Assembly: GCF_900660615.1 (NCBI RefSeq)
Contig: NZ_LR215023.1
Span: forward strand, 868,001 to 932,000
Source: Malacoplasma iowae
GTDB taxonomy: Bacteria > Bacillota_I > Bacilli_A > Mycoplasmatales > Mycoplasmoidaceae
Length of the DNA stretch: 64,000 bases
Direction: 5' to 3'
This document shows positions 43,443-55,781 of this stretch, piece by piece. The first letter of the stretch is position 1. Each line of letters opens with the position of its first letter. The notes under the pieces were generated by a model that was given only the letters and a program-made list of their open reading frames with translations, had not been told where the DNA came from and searched no databases. The position numbers and the translations under genes are program-made.

Positions 43443-44096
43443 TTATGCAATAGGACTAAAATTATTTACTCCTGCAAAAATTACCGATGACATTGGTAAC
43501 ACACAAATAAATAATAAAATTGCTATTCCTATAAATGACATGTTAACTAAGAAAAATGATTTACTTCTATGAACACTATTTATACCCACAAACCATGAAG
43601 CCAATAGATATATGTATGGTATTGGGATTAAACAGACTATTATCCCTGAAAAAATAATAGTTGTTTGATTCATCGCTAAATTAAGATCAATATATGCTCA
43701 CTTGTGAGAAGTTGATCCATTAAACTGTGTAGCTAAAAATCCCATTACAACACAAGCATATGCAAACAAAAATAAACCTATAACAATAAAAGATATTCAA
43801 GAATCTTTTACAAATTTATCATCTCTTAATTTATTATCAAAACCTTTAGCTTTTGATTTTGAAGACAATGATCTTTTAGCTAAAAAATCTTTTTCTCTTT
43901 TTTCTTTTAAAAAATCTTTTTTAGTTTTTTCAAACTTTTCAAAAAACGTATTATTTGCTTCACTTGAAACATGGTCATCTGAAATATCTGAATAATTATT
44001 TACATCTTTATTAACGGTTTCATTTTGATTATCATAATCATTATTTTGATTTGCTCTAGGAGCATTCCCAAGATTATTGTTCTTATTTTCTTTCAT
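43443..44096 (-). CDS. Membrane protein with polar N-terminal tail
   Basis: A 217-aa protein. The first about 100 residues are Asn/Asp/Lys-rich and look disordered; the rest has about four membrane helices (ISFIVIGLFLFAYACVVMG; IIFSGIIVCLIPIPYIYLLAS; FLVNMSFIGIAILLFICVL...). Its ATG follows the rbfA stop directly (TAAATG), so it is the last gene of the nusA operon, ending at the terminator. Two TGA-Trp codons. No family recognised. Confidence 0.7.
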
Positions 44097-44444
44097 TTAT
44101 TGCTCCTTAATTTTTCTAAGTATATCTTCTATTATTTCATAATTTTCCGAAGCATTATCTTTTACAAATATAAGATTTGGAACTTTTCTTAGTGTTAATT
44201 GCATAGATAACATTTTTCTAAAAAAACCAGTTGCTGAAGTTATCTTTTTTAAAACTGCATCAGTCAATTCTTTTGGATAGCAACTTATATATATTTTAGC
44301 AATACTTTTATCATTTGTTAATCTTACATCGACAATAGTTGCCTTTTTAATTAAATCATCATAAATTTCTCTTACAATTGTTTCATTTATGATTTCTTTA
44401 ATTTGTGATTCTAATCTCTCAATTTTTATCGTTTTACTATTCAT
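44097..44444 (-). CDS. rbfA: Ribosome-binding factor A
   Basis: A 115-aa protein with the RbfA pattern: RLESQIKEIINETI, VDVRLTNDKSIAKIYIS, LRKVPNLIFVKD. It helps 30S subunit maturation. It starts inside the infB gene (8-base overlap) and directly precedes the membrane-protein gene. No TGA. Confidence 0.92.
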   Translation of the reverse strand: MNSKTIKIERLESQIKEIINETIVREIYDDLIKKATIVDVRLTNDKSIAKIYISCYPKELTDAVLKKITSATGFFRKMLSMQLTLRKVPNLIFVKDNASENYEIIEDILRKIKEQ

Positions 44445-46281
44445 GAGTTTTTTCTACCATTTTATATATTGTAACAATATCGCCAACTTCAAATGAATTA
44501 AAATCATCAACAGTAAAACCACACTCTTTACCAGCACTTGCTGATGATATAGATTCTTTACCATGTTTTAAAGAAGATATTTTTTTATTTTCTACAATTA
44601 CTTCTTTATTTCTAATAAGTCTAACTAAACCATTTCTTATTATTTCCCCGCTTATAACCCTACAACCAGCAATCGTTCCAATTGATGAGTGAGTTCAAAG
44701 TTGTTTAATTTCAACTTGTCCAACTTCAACTTCTTCAAATATTGGATCAAGTGTACCTTTTAACATTTTTTCAACATCATTTTTTACTTCATAAATAATA
44801 TTAAATACTTTAATTTCAACATCCATTGAATTAGCAAATTCAATAACTTGTGAATTTGGTTTCATGTTAAAAGAAAATAATTTAGCTTTAGCTGTTTTTG
44901 CTAAATTCACATCTGATTCAGATATAGCTCCAACTGATGATCTTATAATATTTATTTTTGCTCCTTCAACTTCAATGTCACTTAATGTTGCTTTTAAAGC
45001 TTCCACTGAACCTTGAACATCTGCTTTCAAGATTACATTTAGTTCTTTAATTTCTGATGAATCTTCTTTCTTTAAAGAAGTTAGTTGATTTAAAGCTGCA
45101 AGTTTTCTTTTTGTAGTGTTTGCTGAAATCTTAGATGCTAAATCTTTAATTAATTTTTCATCTTTTGTAACAATTCATTTATCACCAGCATTTGGAGCAC
45201 CATTTAAACCACTAATTTTAACTGGCATAGATGGACCAGCTTCTTTCAATTCTCTGTTATGAGAATCTAGCATTTTTCTAATTTTTCCTCAGTATTCACC
45301 AACAAGGATATAATCACCAACTTGTAAAGTACCACTTTGAACTAAAATATTTGCTACAGGACCTAATCCTTTATCAACATAAGCTTCTATTGTTACACCA
45401 TTAGCAAGACGTTTTTTATTAGCTTTTAAATCCATCATTTCAGAAGTTAAAATAATTGCTTCTAATAATTCATCAATACCTTGATTATTAAGTGCTGAAC
45501 CTTTTACAACAATAGAATTTCCGCCTCATTCCTCACACATAACGCCTTTATCAGCTAATTGAGATAAAACCTTTTCAACATTAGGATTTGGTTTATCCAT
45601 TTTGTTAATAAAAACAATGATTGGAACTTTAGCATATTTCGCATGGTCTATTGCTTCTTCTGTTTGTGGTTTTAAACCATCATCTGCTGCAACAACTAAA
45701 ATAACTATATCAGTTAAATCAGCACCTCTTGCTCTCATTGATGAAAAAGCTTCATGACCTGGAGTATCAAAAAATGTAATTACATTATTTTTTCAATTAA
45801 CTTGATATGCACCAATATTTTGTGTAATACCACCAGCTTCATTTGATGCAACATTAGTTTTTCTAATTGTATCTAAAAGTGTTGTTTTACCATGGTCAAC
45901 ATGACCCATAATAGTTATTATAGGGGGTCTTTTTTCAAGATCTTTTTCATCATCTTTAATAACTATTTGTTCAAAGAAATTATCTTCATTAATTTGAATT
46001 TCTTTTCTAAAGTCATATCCTAATTCAAGACAAATTTCCCCCATTTGTTCTTCAGTTAAAATTGTGTTTAAATTACAAGCCACACCTTTAAGAAATAAAT
46101 ATTTAATAATTTCTGATGATGGTTTGTTTAGTTTAGAAGCAAATTCACTAATTGAAAGCGGTTCAACATAAACAAACACTCCATCTTGTATTCCTGTTTC
46201 AACCTTTTTAAATTGTGATTTTAAGTCAAAACTTTTTCTATTATCTTTTTTGTTATTTTTGTTATTACCGTTCTTTTTCAT
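44437..46281 (-). CDS. infB: Translation initiation factor IF-2
   Basis: A 614-aa IF-2 (the short, mycoplasma-type form). G domain: [21 protein letters not shown], followed by domains with [20 protein letters not shown] and [15 protein letters not shown]-terminal extension is only about 115 residues. Many TGA-Trp codons. Binds fMet-tRNA and the ribosome in a GTP-dependent way. Preceded by ylxR (11 bases). Confidence 0.97.
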
Positions 46282-46292
46282 GCTTTACCTCA

Positions 46293-46565
46293 CTATTTGA
46301 ATAATTCTTTTAAAATATCAAGTTCATCATCATTAATTAAAACCTTAAATTTTTTATTAACTATTTTAACAATGTTCTCAATTTGTATTTCTTTCAATTT
46401 ATCAATATGAAAGTAAATAGATTTACCTTTATATTTGTTTTTTAAATCAACATAAACTTTGTTAGATGATTTTACATATGTGATTTTGATTAACTCATTT
46501 TTGTCAAAAGTCTTTTTTAATAAAACACATTTTCTAAAAACTTGTTTATCATTTTTTTTATTCAT
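46293..46565 (-). CDS. ylxR: YlxR-family RNA-binding protein
   Basis: A 90-aa protein with RKCVLLKKTFDKNELIKITY and VDLKNKYKGKSIYFHID, the YlxR pattern. In other Gram-positive relatives it modulates RNase P. Located in the classic nusA-ylxR-infB order; start overlaps the nusA stop by one base. Confidence 0.9.
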   Translation of the reverse strand: MNKKNDKQVFRKCVLLKKTFDKNELIKITYVKSSNKVYVDLKNKYKGKSIYFHIDKLKEIQIENIVKIVNKKFKVLINDDELDILKELFK

Positions 46566-48292
46566 TAGTCTAGATCATCATAATCTAAGTCATCAATATC
46601 AATTGTTTCAGCTGAATCATCATAATCATCTTCTGAAACATCAAATTCATCAAAGATGTTAACTTTTTCTTTTTTTGGTTTTTTAGAACTTTTTACATTG
46701 TGTTTTACAATATCATCTTTTTCTTTTGTATTAGGTTCATCAAAAAAATCATCTATACTTTCAGAAGAATTGTTGTACGTTTTTACTTCTTTTTCTTCTT
46801 CTTTTTCTTCTTGAATTATTTCAGCTTCTGATTTAGTTTCTTCTGTTGAAGAATTTTCTTCAGTTGATTCTGATTCTTTATAATCATTTTCATTAACAAA
46901 TGATTTTTCATTATCAATATCTTTTTTGCTGATGAATACAACTTCATCTTCATCATCTAATTCAACTTTTTTCTTTTTCTTTTTAGAAATATCATTTGAA
47001 TTAAGAAGTTTTTCTACATCCTCATCAGTTAAAGAATCAATTATACTATTAGATGAATTTCAATTATCATCATAGTTTGAATTACCAAGATCATCTGAAG
47101 AGTAGATATTATTGTTATTAAGTTTATTTCTTTGATTTCATTTATTGTTGTTATTGTTTCCAACATTAACTCTTCTTGAATTTCTTTGCGGCAATAAAGA
47201 AGACACATCTTCATAATCAATTTTGTCTTCAATTGCAACAGCCTGTGTAACTATATCAATATTTCATTTAGTTAACATAGAAAGCAATTTAACATTTACA
47301 CCCATCTTACCAATCATTTTTGCTAAATCTTCATCATCTTTACAAACTATAGTTACATATTTAACATCTGGATCATCTTCATCATCAGTTATTTCTAAAC
47401 CTATAATTTGTTCAGGGCTTGTAGCATTTATTAATAATTGCTTTGGATTTTCATCATATAAAAATACATCAATTTTTTCATTATTTAATTCTTTTGAAAT
47501 ATTTTTAATTCTTTCACCTTTATTACCAACACAAGTACCAATTGCATCTATATTAGGGTTATTAGTTTTAATAGCAACTTTTGCTTTATTACCAGGAACT
47601 CTGGCAATAGCTTTTATCTCTATTGTTCCATCATCAATTTCTGGAACATGAGTTTTTAATAGGAATTCTAATAATTTGTTATCTGTTCTAGAAAGAACAA
47701 TAGGTCAACCTTTAGATTCTTCTTTAACATTTTTGATAAGAAAAGCATATTTTCTACCAGCTTTTATGTCTTCATTAGGAATTTGTTCAGAAGGTGGCAA
47801 AACCCCCATAATTGAATCTTCCATTTTTACTTCAACATATTTTTTTTCTACTTTATCAACTTCTCTAGAAACAACTTTACCAACATCATCTTTGAACTTT
47901 TCAAATATTTTAACATTTGTTATTTCGTTCATTTTTTGTTGAAAAATACTTAAAACATGAGTTGCTACTCTTCTTTCAAATTTATCAATATTGATTCTAA
48001 GTTTATAAATGTCATTTAAATTAATTTTAGGATTTTCTTTTCTTGCTTCTTCTAAAGTTATTTCAATATCATCATCAATATCATCTTCACTTTTATCAAC
48101 AACAGTTTTTAACTCATATAATTCTAAAAGCCCTTTTGAATCATCAACAATAACTTCAACATTAGAGTCTGGAAATTCTTTTAAATAAGCTTTTTCTAAA
48201 GCATATTTAAAAACTTCAATAACTCTATCTTTTTCAATAGATTTACTTTTAGCTACATCATCTACAAGTGTAAAAATTTTTGACATGTTCAT
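46565..48292 (-). CDS. nusA: Transcription termination/antitermination factor NusA
   Basis: A 575-aa NusA. N-terminal RNAP-binding domain (residues 1-130), S1 domain, and two KH domains (IGTCVGNKGERIKNISKEL; MIGKMGVNVKLLSMLT). From about residue 375 onward it has a 200-residue acidic, low-complexity tail rich in Asp, Glu, Ser and Asn with a KKKKKK patch. Start ATG chosen at 48290-48292, 7 bases after AGGAGA. Bigger than the usual 350-500 residues; in M. pneumoniae an extended NusA physically links RNA polymerase and the leading ribosome. One TGA-Trp after the S1 start. No rimP precedes it. Confidence 0.95.
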
Positions 48293-48314
48293 TTTATTTT
48301 CTCCTAATAAAAAC

Positions 48315-48345
48315 AATAAGTAATAGGTATTCCCTATTACTTATT
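48315..48345 (-). terminator. Terminator of the lipoprotein gene
   Basis: AATAAGTAATAGG/CCTATTACTTATT 13-bp stem with GTTTTTATT on the minus-strand side, between the lipoprotein stop and the nusA start. Confidence 0.85.
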
Positions 48346-48427
48346 GCAGTAACTACATTAAAATAATACAACAAAAGTTAAAAAATAGTTATTTAATTTG
48401 CAATATAAAGATTCTAAAATTCTTAAT

Positions 48428-50296
48428 TTATTCATTAAACTCTTTTGGTGGTTGGTTTGGAATCCAACCAGTTAAGCTTTGATAGTGATTTTTAAAATCT
48501 ATTGTTAAAAATCATTTATATCAATTTGATTCTAAAGTTGTAGACTCAAAATTTTTAATAATTTCTGATTTTGCTTTGTCTTTATTTTCTTCATAATAAA
48601 TTTTTCAATCTCTATAAAGAAGATATTGTTCTAATAAATAATCTTTGTATAAATAGCCATACAAAGGGTCACTTGCTCCAGGTTTGTGTGATCAATCTTC
48701 ATATTTGTAACCAACAACACTTTCAAACAAATGAGGAAAAATTGACATTTCAAAATATATTTCTTTGAATAAATCAAATTGTCTAATATATTTATTTGCT
48801 AAATAAATTTTAAACATATTTGAATCTTTTGCTTTTAATCAATATTCTTTTTCAATTAAATCTAGTTTATAAATCAATTCTTCTTCAGTAAGCATAGAAA
48901 ATTTATTTTTTAATTTATCACCAAGAAAAACTAATCCATTAATTTTTTCATCATCTTTATAAGCATTCAATATTTCTATACTTTTATTTATTTTCATATC
49001 ATTGTTAAATAATGAATTATTAAAGACATTAATAAATTTAGATTCTTCTGAAAAAATATAATTTTCTATAAAGAAATTGCTTTTATAAGCATTAAATTCA
49101 ACAGCATAACATATTTTATTGAATATATTTTTTAACATTTCATTTTTTTGTTCATTACTTAAGTTATTTTCACTTGTGCCTTCAATTTTATAGATTAATT
49201 CTTTAATATATTGATCTATTGCAAACTGCCCCTTTTGTTTAACTTCTTCAGGTAAATAATTATTAATTTTGGATTCATCAAATCTTTTATCTGCTTTCTT
49301 ATCTCAATCACCAATTTTATTTACAACAAAATCACCTTTCAATTTTATTTGTGATTTGTCATAAGAATCATCAAAAATTGGTTTTGTTAAAATAACTCAA
49401 TTATATCAATATGAATTTGTAGTTAAAGGACTTATTCCATATCAATTTAAACAATCAACAATTAAACTTATTTCTTTATATGTTCTATATAAAATAACAA
49501 TTTTATCATCATCATAAATATTATTGTTTTTCATTGAAGCCAAAGATTCTAGATGCTTACCATAAGATATATTAAAATTTTTTTCATATAAATATGGAAA
49601 AATAGCTATTTCTTTTTTGTATTTATAAATAATATCTAAAAAACCAAAAGTATTAAAAAATTGAGATATTTTTTGGTAGTTTTGTTGGGGAATATCTTTT
49701 GTTTTGATTCATACATTTTCTAATTTAGAAACAACATCACCAATTCCTTTTTCGTTTAAAGATTCTGTATATCTTGCCTCAGCTATTGTTCTTTCTTTTG
49801 TTATATTCATTATTTGGTTTCAATTAGAGGTAGAAAATCTTTGATCTAAAATATTTTTATTAAATTCGTTTAAAGCTTCTTCAAATGTTAATTCATCATT
49901 TAAAACTTTTGTAGATAAACTTTTAATAAGTTTAACTCTTTGGTTTCAAACAGTATTAATTAGCGAAATAGTTTTTTCATAATTTTGATAAACTTCTTGT
50001 TTACTCATTTGATTTAATTCATTTTTAAATTCCATTAAATCTTTTTTGAAATAATTAATTTCATCTTGATTTGGAATATTTTTTTCACCAAAGAAAATTT
50101 TCTCTTGTTCACTATAATTTTTAAAGTTTATAGGATTATTATTTTCAATATCATTATTAGAACCATTTTCAGGTTTAGATGGGATTTGTTGGTTATTGTT
50201 TGTTGTTGAATGATTTGAACAAGATAACAAACTTGTTGATATTGCAATTAATGGTACAAATGAAAATAACAACAAAAATGTTTTTTTATATCGCAT
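48428..50296 (-). CDS. Lipoprotein
   Basis: A 622-aa lipoprotein. Signal peptide MRYKKTFLLLFSFVPLIAISTSLLSC with the lipid-attachment Cys at position 26 (SLLSC). After a short Asn/Ser linker the rest is mainly helical with many aromatic residues; about fifteen Trp codons (mostly TGA). It has no C-terminal membrane helix, so it is surface-exposed by its lipid anchor. No family recognised. Single gene with its own terminator. Confidence 0.85.
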
Positions 50297-50421
50297 AAAC
50301 TTTAACTCTCCATGTTATACAAACTTAACAATAAATGCTAATGTGATTTTATTTTATGTCTGATACAAAACACTGTCAATTTAACAAATAAAAATACATT
50401 TAAACCTAACCTATTATTAAA

Positions 50422-50455
50422 ATGCAGATATAACCAAAATAGGATATATCTGCAT
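50422..50455 (-). terminator. Terminator of the CIRCE-controlled gene
   Basis: ATGCAGATATA/TATATCTGCAT 11-bp stem followed on the minus strand by TTTTAATAA, 11 bases after the small gene's stop. Confidence 0.8.
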
Positions 50456-50465
50456 ATATATTAAA

Positions 50466-50825
50466 TTAGATTAAAAAGAATGGGTGGAAAATAGATTTAA
50501 GGATATCTTCATTTAATAATTTGTTTATTGATTTGTCACTATTTTTGTTTACAAAATCAATATATTCTTCTTTTGTAACATCTTTATCATTTATTTTAAA
50601 TACTTCTTCAACTTTACCGTTGATTGATTTATATGAATGAGAGCATTCTCAATTGTTTTTAGAAAATTCTATATCTTTGATTTCTTCAGATATATTTTTC
50701 AATTCTGTTTTTAATTGATTGATAGTTTTAATTAGTTCATCATTTAAATCATTAGAAGTAACAAGATTAACAAGTTGTGCTTGCAACTTCCTTTCTTTAA
50801 TTTTTAACTCATTGATTTTATTCAT
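50466..50825 (-). CDS. Small CIRCE-controlled protein of unknown function
   Basis: A 119-aa gene (MNKINELKIKERKLQAQ...) with one TGA-Trp in the middle that hides it from standard-code scanning. The first about 60 residues form a charged heptad-like helix; the second half is mixed, ending DILKSIFHPFFLI. It has a perfect AAGGAGG ribosome site 7 bases before the ATG, a strong promoter and CIRCE operator upstream, and a terminator downstream, so it is its own transcription unit. No signal peptide or membrane helix. No family recognised. Expected to be repressed by HrcA and induced by heat. Confidence 0.82.
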
Positions 50826-50847
50826 TTTAATACCTCCTTGTACAAAT

Positions 50848-50888
50848 ACTATAACACTATTTTAGCACTTTGTAAATGAGAGTGCTAA
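50848..50888 (-). promoter_or_regulatory. CIRCE operator and sigma-A promoter of the small gene
   Basis: The CIRCE (50862-50888) is TTAGCACTT-N9-GAGTGCTAA, 8 of 9 and 9 of 9 positions matching. It overlaps the -35 box TTTACA (50871-50876), which is 17 bases from the -10 box TATAGT (50848-50853); the ribosome site follows. HrcA binding here would block RNA polymerase directly. This is the best CIRCE match in the window. Confidence 0.93.
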
Positions 50889-50920
50889 AAATATACAAAA
50901 TATTTATACAAGTGGTTTAA

Positions 50921-53900
50921 TTAATTTGCTATTGTTTTCTTTAAGTTTGTTTTCTTGAAAAGAATAATAATGATAAAGAAATTAGAAAGTAATATTATAA
51001 ACAACGATAAAGCACCATAAATATAAGGTAATCAATTAATAACTGAAGATATAAATATATTAGATAAGCTATAAACTGCATATTGTAATGTAAAAATAAT
51101 TACTATTAACAATATTAATCCGATAAGTAAAGATAAAGCAAGAATTGGTATATATGAAAATAATATACTATTAATATTTTCTTTATTTGAATAACCTAAT
51201 GTTTTTAATATAGAAATCATTGTTTTAATTTCGCTCATCATAATAGATGTCATAACTAAAATCATAATGACAACGATTGGAACAAAGATTGATATTCCCA
51301 ATGCTTGAACTGTTTTTATGCTTTGGAATAAATTGACATACACTTGTTGTGTTGTTAAATAACTATCAACATTTGTTAAAACTATATTTATTGGACTATT
51401 AGTAAATAAAGAAATTAAATAACTTGCAAGATCTGTTCTATCAAAATATTTATTTAATATCTCATTTTCTAATTTTTTTCTATCTTCTGGTAATACCAAT
51501 TCTGGGTTTTCACTAATAATGTTATTTAAAACTAATGATTTACCAGAATAGTCATTATTACCATGATATGTTTGTTTTAGAAATTCTGCTAATGTTATGT
51601 TATCAACTTTGCTTATCATTGGTCATAAACCAAATAAACTATAAAAGTTAATATTGTTTCTTAAAAAGAAAGTATTGCTATCATCAGTAATTACTGCATT
51701 AAATGGAATTTTATTTTGCTCTTCTAAATTATTAGCATAATATTTTACAACACTTTTTTTGTTATTATCATAACCATAATGTGATATTACTTTTCCACCA
51801 GTAAGATCATTATCGCTTTCGTTTTGTTTAGTTAAATTTGTTAATTTATTAGCAAGATTTTGACTTACATAAAATTCTTCACCAAAAGAGATAGATGATA
51901 TACCAACAACTTTTAATTTATATTGATGATTAAGTTGCTTGTTTGCAACTTTTTCAGAATATCTAAAATAAGAATTTAAAACATCAACAGTGACTGTATC
52001 ACCAACTTTTAAATTATATTTATATGCTGCACCATTATTTATTATTAAAGCATCTTCATCATTTAATAATTCAAATATCTCTTTACTATCATTATTTTTT
52101 AATTGGATGTATTTTGATCCAGGTTTAATACCAATTAAATTTATTGATTTAACCTTTGAATTATTTGCTAAGAAATTTGGTTTTGCTTCAACAATAGTTA
52201 GTGTTTCAGTGTTTTCATCATATGGAATTATTCCATAAGATAATTTAACATCTTTTGAACTTAATTCTTCATCACCATAAACTTTACCAATAAAATTCAA
52301 AAATTCTTGTTTGAATCCAATTTTTTCTGGAACTATTGTATCGCTAATGACCGCTTTAGAATTAACACTATATAAATTTGTTTGATCGTCATAAATTATA
52401 AATTTGTATTTTTCCAAATCAGCTCTTATAAATTTATTTTTAGAATCATAAATTGATTTTAAGAAAAATTGGTCTTGAGTTTCAGCTCTAGATATAATTT
52501 CTGGAGGTAAAGATGATTTAACAAACTCTCATACATTCAATCCAACTTGTGGAATTTCAATATCAAATAATCACTTACTAAATACAGCATTCATCAAAAA
52601 TGTTGGATCATATTGTAAAGCTAAATTTGCATTATATGATGGTAACATAATGTTTGCATAATATAACGGTCTATTTTTCTCATCAAGTTTTTGATTTCCA
52701 GTTACTGGATCAAATACTTTTAATTGTTCAATTTTATATGGATAACTATATTTTGAAACATTAGTATAAGTTTTACCATTAAGGGTTCCATCATATATTG
52801 GATAAATACCATTATCAACATCAGTAAATCCTAAATTAGAATATTTTTCTAATTTATATAAACCACCTTGTTCTGTTGGTGTATTTAAATAAAAACTATA
52901 TGCATATTTTTTATTTAAAGATGTTAATTGTGTTGATTGTGTGAATTTTTCTGGAACACTAAATGCTATTGAAATTAATGACAAACCAGTTGAACACAAT
53001 ATTGTATAAAACACAAGTCTTCATACATTACACAATGATAAACTTAATCTAAATTTAAATAGGGGACCAACTTTTATAATATTATTTTTTAATAAAGATA
53101 AAGCTTTACTTACTTTTATTTCTGTTGTTTGAGCAATTAATTCATTAATTGGTTTTCTAAAAGTAATTTTTAATATTAAATAAGTAAATATGAAAAATAT
53201 TGCAAAGATAATAAGACAACCAGCAAAGAAACCTATAATACTAAAAGGTAAAAATGTTGTATTAATAAACCAGAATGGAGAAACAACTGAAAAAAATACA
53301 CTTTGTAAAAAGAAAGCTATTATATAACCTATTGTTCCAGATAGTATAGAAACAACTAAACCAAAAAAACTAACAGCTAAACATATTTTAAAATTACTAA
53401 AACCGTTTGCTTTAATGATAGCAAGTTGAACTTGGTTTTTTGTAATATAGGATTTTATTAATAAATAAGCCAAATACAATCCTAATGCTATAAGAATTAC
53501 AATAATAGTTAAAGCAACAATAGTTACATAAAAAGAAATTGATTTTGGCAATGATATTCTAAATGACAAAATACTTTGACTGGATTTAAAATCACTTGAA
53601 TCTACAACTAACTTTTCACTTGAACTTTGGTTAAATATTGCTTTATATTGATTATTAAAATTATCGATACTTATTTTTTTAGTATCAATCTGTGTGGAAT
53701 AATAATCATTTTGAAATATTGTTGGGACTGTTGATAATATTGTTCTATAACCTTGATCATTAACATATATAAGCATTTCGTTATTTGCATTTATAATTAA
53801 GTTTTCTAACGAATATGAAGGATATGCCATTTCTGGAGATAAACCAGAACCAATGATTATAAATTTATATGTGTTAATCTCAATCATGTATTTTGAATCA

Positions 53901-55684
53901 ATTGTTGCTATTCATTTTTTAAAATCAACACTAAAATTTTTAATATTAGATAATTCAACATTATCTCAAGCATCTTTCAACTGATTTCATTTATTAACTC
54001 ATTGTTCTCATTGTTCAATTGGTAAATAATCTTTATTTAATGCTTTTAAATATTTGTCTGGGACAATAACAGCATTGGCATATATGTTTTCTATAAATAA
54101 ATTAGTTTCTAATTTAACTTGAGAAATTCCAAATAAATAATTAAATTTTAATTTAATTCCTTGTTGGTTAGTAGTAACAAATTTTGATAATTCATATTCT
54201 GGTTGGTAAACAGCAAATATATATTTGTAATCACCATAATTTATAGCTTCATTATTATTAAAATTATTTATTATCTTTTCGATTTTTCTTCCAACAACAG
54301 GATCAATTGAATTTAAGTTATTTCGAGAATTTAACATTAGTTGAAGTAAGTTAAACATGAATTTGTTTTTTGAAACAAAATATTCAGTAGGTTTAGTTAA
54401 ATTATCGACAACGTCAAGATATTTTGTACTATCAACTAATTTGCTACCACCAGTATAAACAATTTTATTAACTGAGTTGTTTTCTTTATTTGCAACTATG
54501 TAGTTAAATGATGTTGATTGTTCACTTGTTGAAAAAGATTTTTCATTACTGTAATTAATATTATTTTCTTTTGCAAATTTATCAAAATAATCTTCAACAC
54601 GATTTTTAAATATAGATAATATATATTCTTCTCTTTGGTCAACTAAACTTTCAAGAATTAATTTTTTATAAGTATTGTATTTTTGACCATTTACAATTCC
54701 GTCTCAATATCCCTCAATTGCCAAAATAGTAGTTTTAATTCATTCGTTTTTTAATAAAAAATTTCCATGTAAAATATCATTTTTTTCTTGTGGAGTAAAA
54801 ACTGTTTCCAACATTAATAATTGAAGATTTGATAAAGAAGTTAAATCTAAATTAAAAGTATAAAAAGGATTCTCTTCAACTTTAGTGTTTTTATATAAAA
54901 CATCATACAAATCAGCATCTTTTGAAACTGCTAATAAATTTGGATCAACATTAGTTGGTTTTAAATAAACGTTTGGCGAACTTATATTAATTGCTAAAGT
55001 AGTTGCTGAATTTGTATCAAACTCATTGAAATTAGCTCTACTTGCTCTATATGTTGTTTCTAGCAATTGGAAATTATCTTCAATTTTTTTAGTTGATGGA
55101 TTATAGTTTCCAATTATTTTATTGTTTCCAAATTCATCTTTACCAAAAATTAAATTCTCAGGAAAAAATATTTGATGCCCACCTTGATTACTCATTTTTC
55201 AACCAAGTGCATTTCATTCACTATAATTGGAAGTTGAAATATTTTTTAAAGTATATAAAACATCACCATATTCATCTTTACTTTGTTCACCAGGAGTTGC
55301 TCTAATAATCCCATTTTTTCTAGATCATGGATTAGTATTAACAGTTGGAGAAGAAAAGTCAGAAGGTTTGTATGGAAAGATAATATTAGATTCTTTTTCT
55401 TTATAAACAAAATTTGAAACAGTTATGTAGTTATTAATAGGTTTTAAATTATTAAAGTCATTGGTGACATATGTTGGTTTTCTTAAATCATATTTCTTTT
55501 CAATAAAACTATTTGAACTATTACCATATCTATTCAAATTTAATATTGAATCATTAGTATTTTTATTTAAATAAAGTAAGCTAAATGAACTAAATATTAT
55601 ACATATAGCAATAAATACTAATGAAATAATCAAAAACAAAGAATTCTTAAAAGATTTTAAGACCTGCTTAATTAACTGTTTCAT
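50921..55684 (-). CDS. Giant FtsX-type ABC permease
   Basis: A 1587-aa protein read across many TGA-Trp codons in one frame. It has an N-terminal membrane helix (SLFLIISLVFIAICIIFSSFSLLYL), a large extracytoplasmic domain of about 650 residues, an FtsX core of about four helices (residues about 710-890), a second large outer domain and a second FtsX core with three helices at the C-terminus. That is the MacB/FtsX permease duplicated, similar in size to the MG468-type proteins of mycoplasmas. No ATP-binding subunit gene lies next to it. It probably handles lipoprotein or lipid/peptide traffic across the single membrane. Confidence 0.88.
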
Positions 55685-55762
55685 AATTACCTTTATTTTT
55701 TTGTTGTGTTTTTTTAATTATTTATTATATTATAAAAAAACTTTATAAGTAATAAAAAAAAT

Positions 55763-55781
55763 AAAAGACAATTAGTCTTTT
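55763..55781 (-). terminator. Terminator of the ABC exporter operon
   Basis: AAAAGAC/GTCTTTT hairpin followed by ATTTTTTTTATT on the minus strand, overlapping the stop codon of the second exporter gene. Confidence 0.8.
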
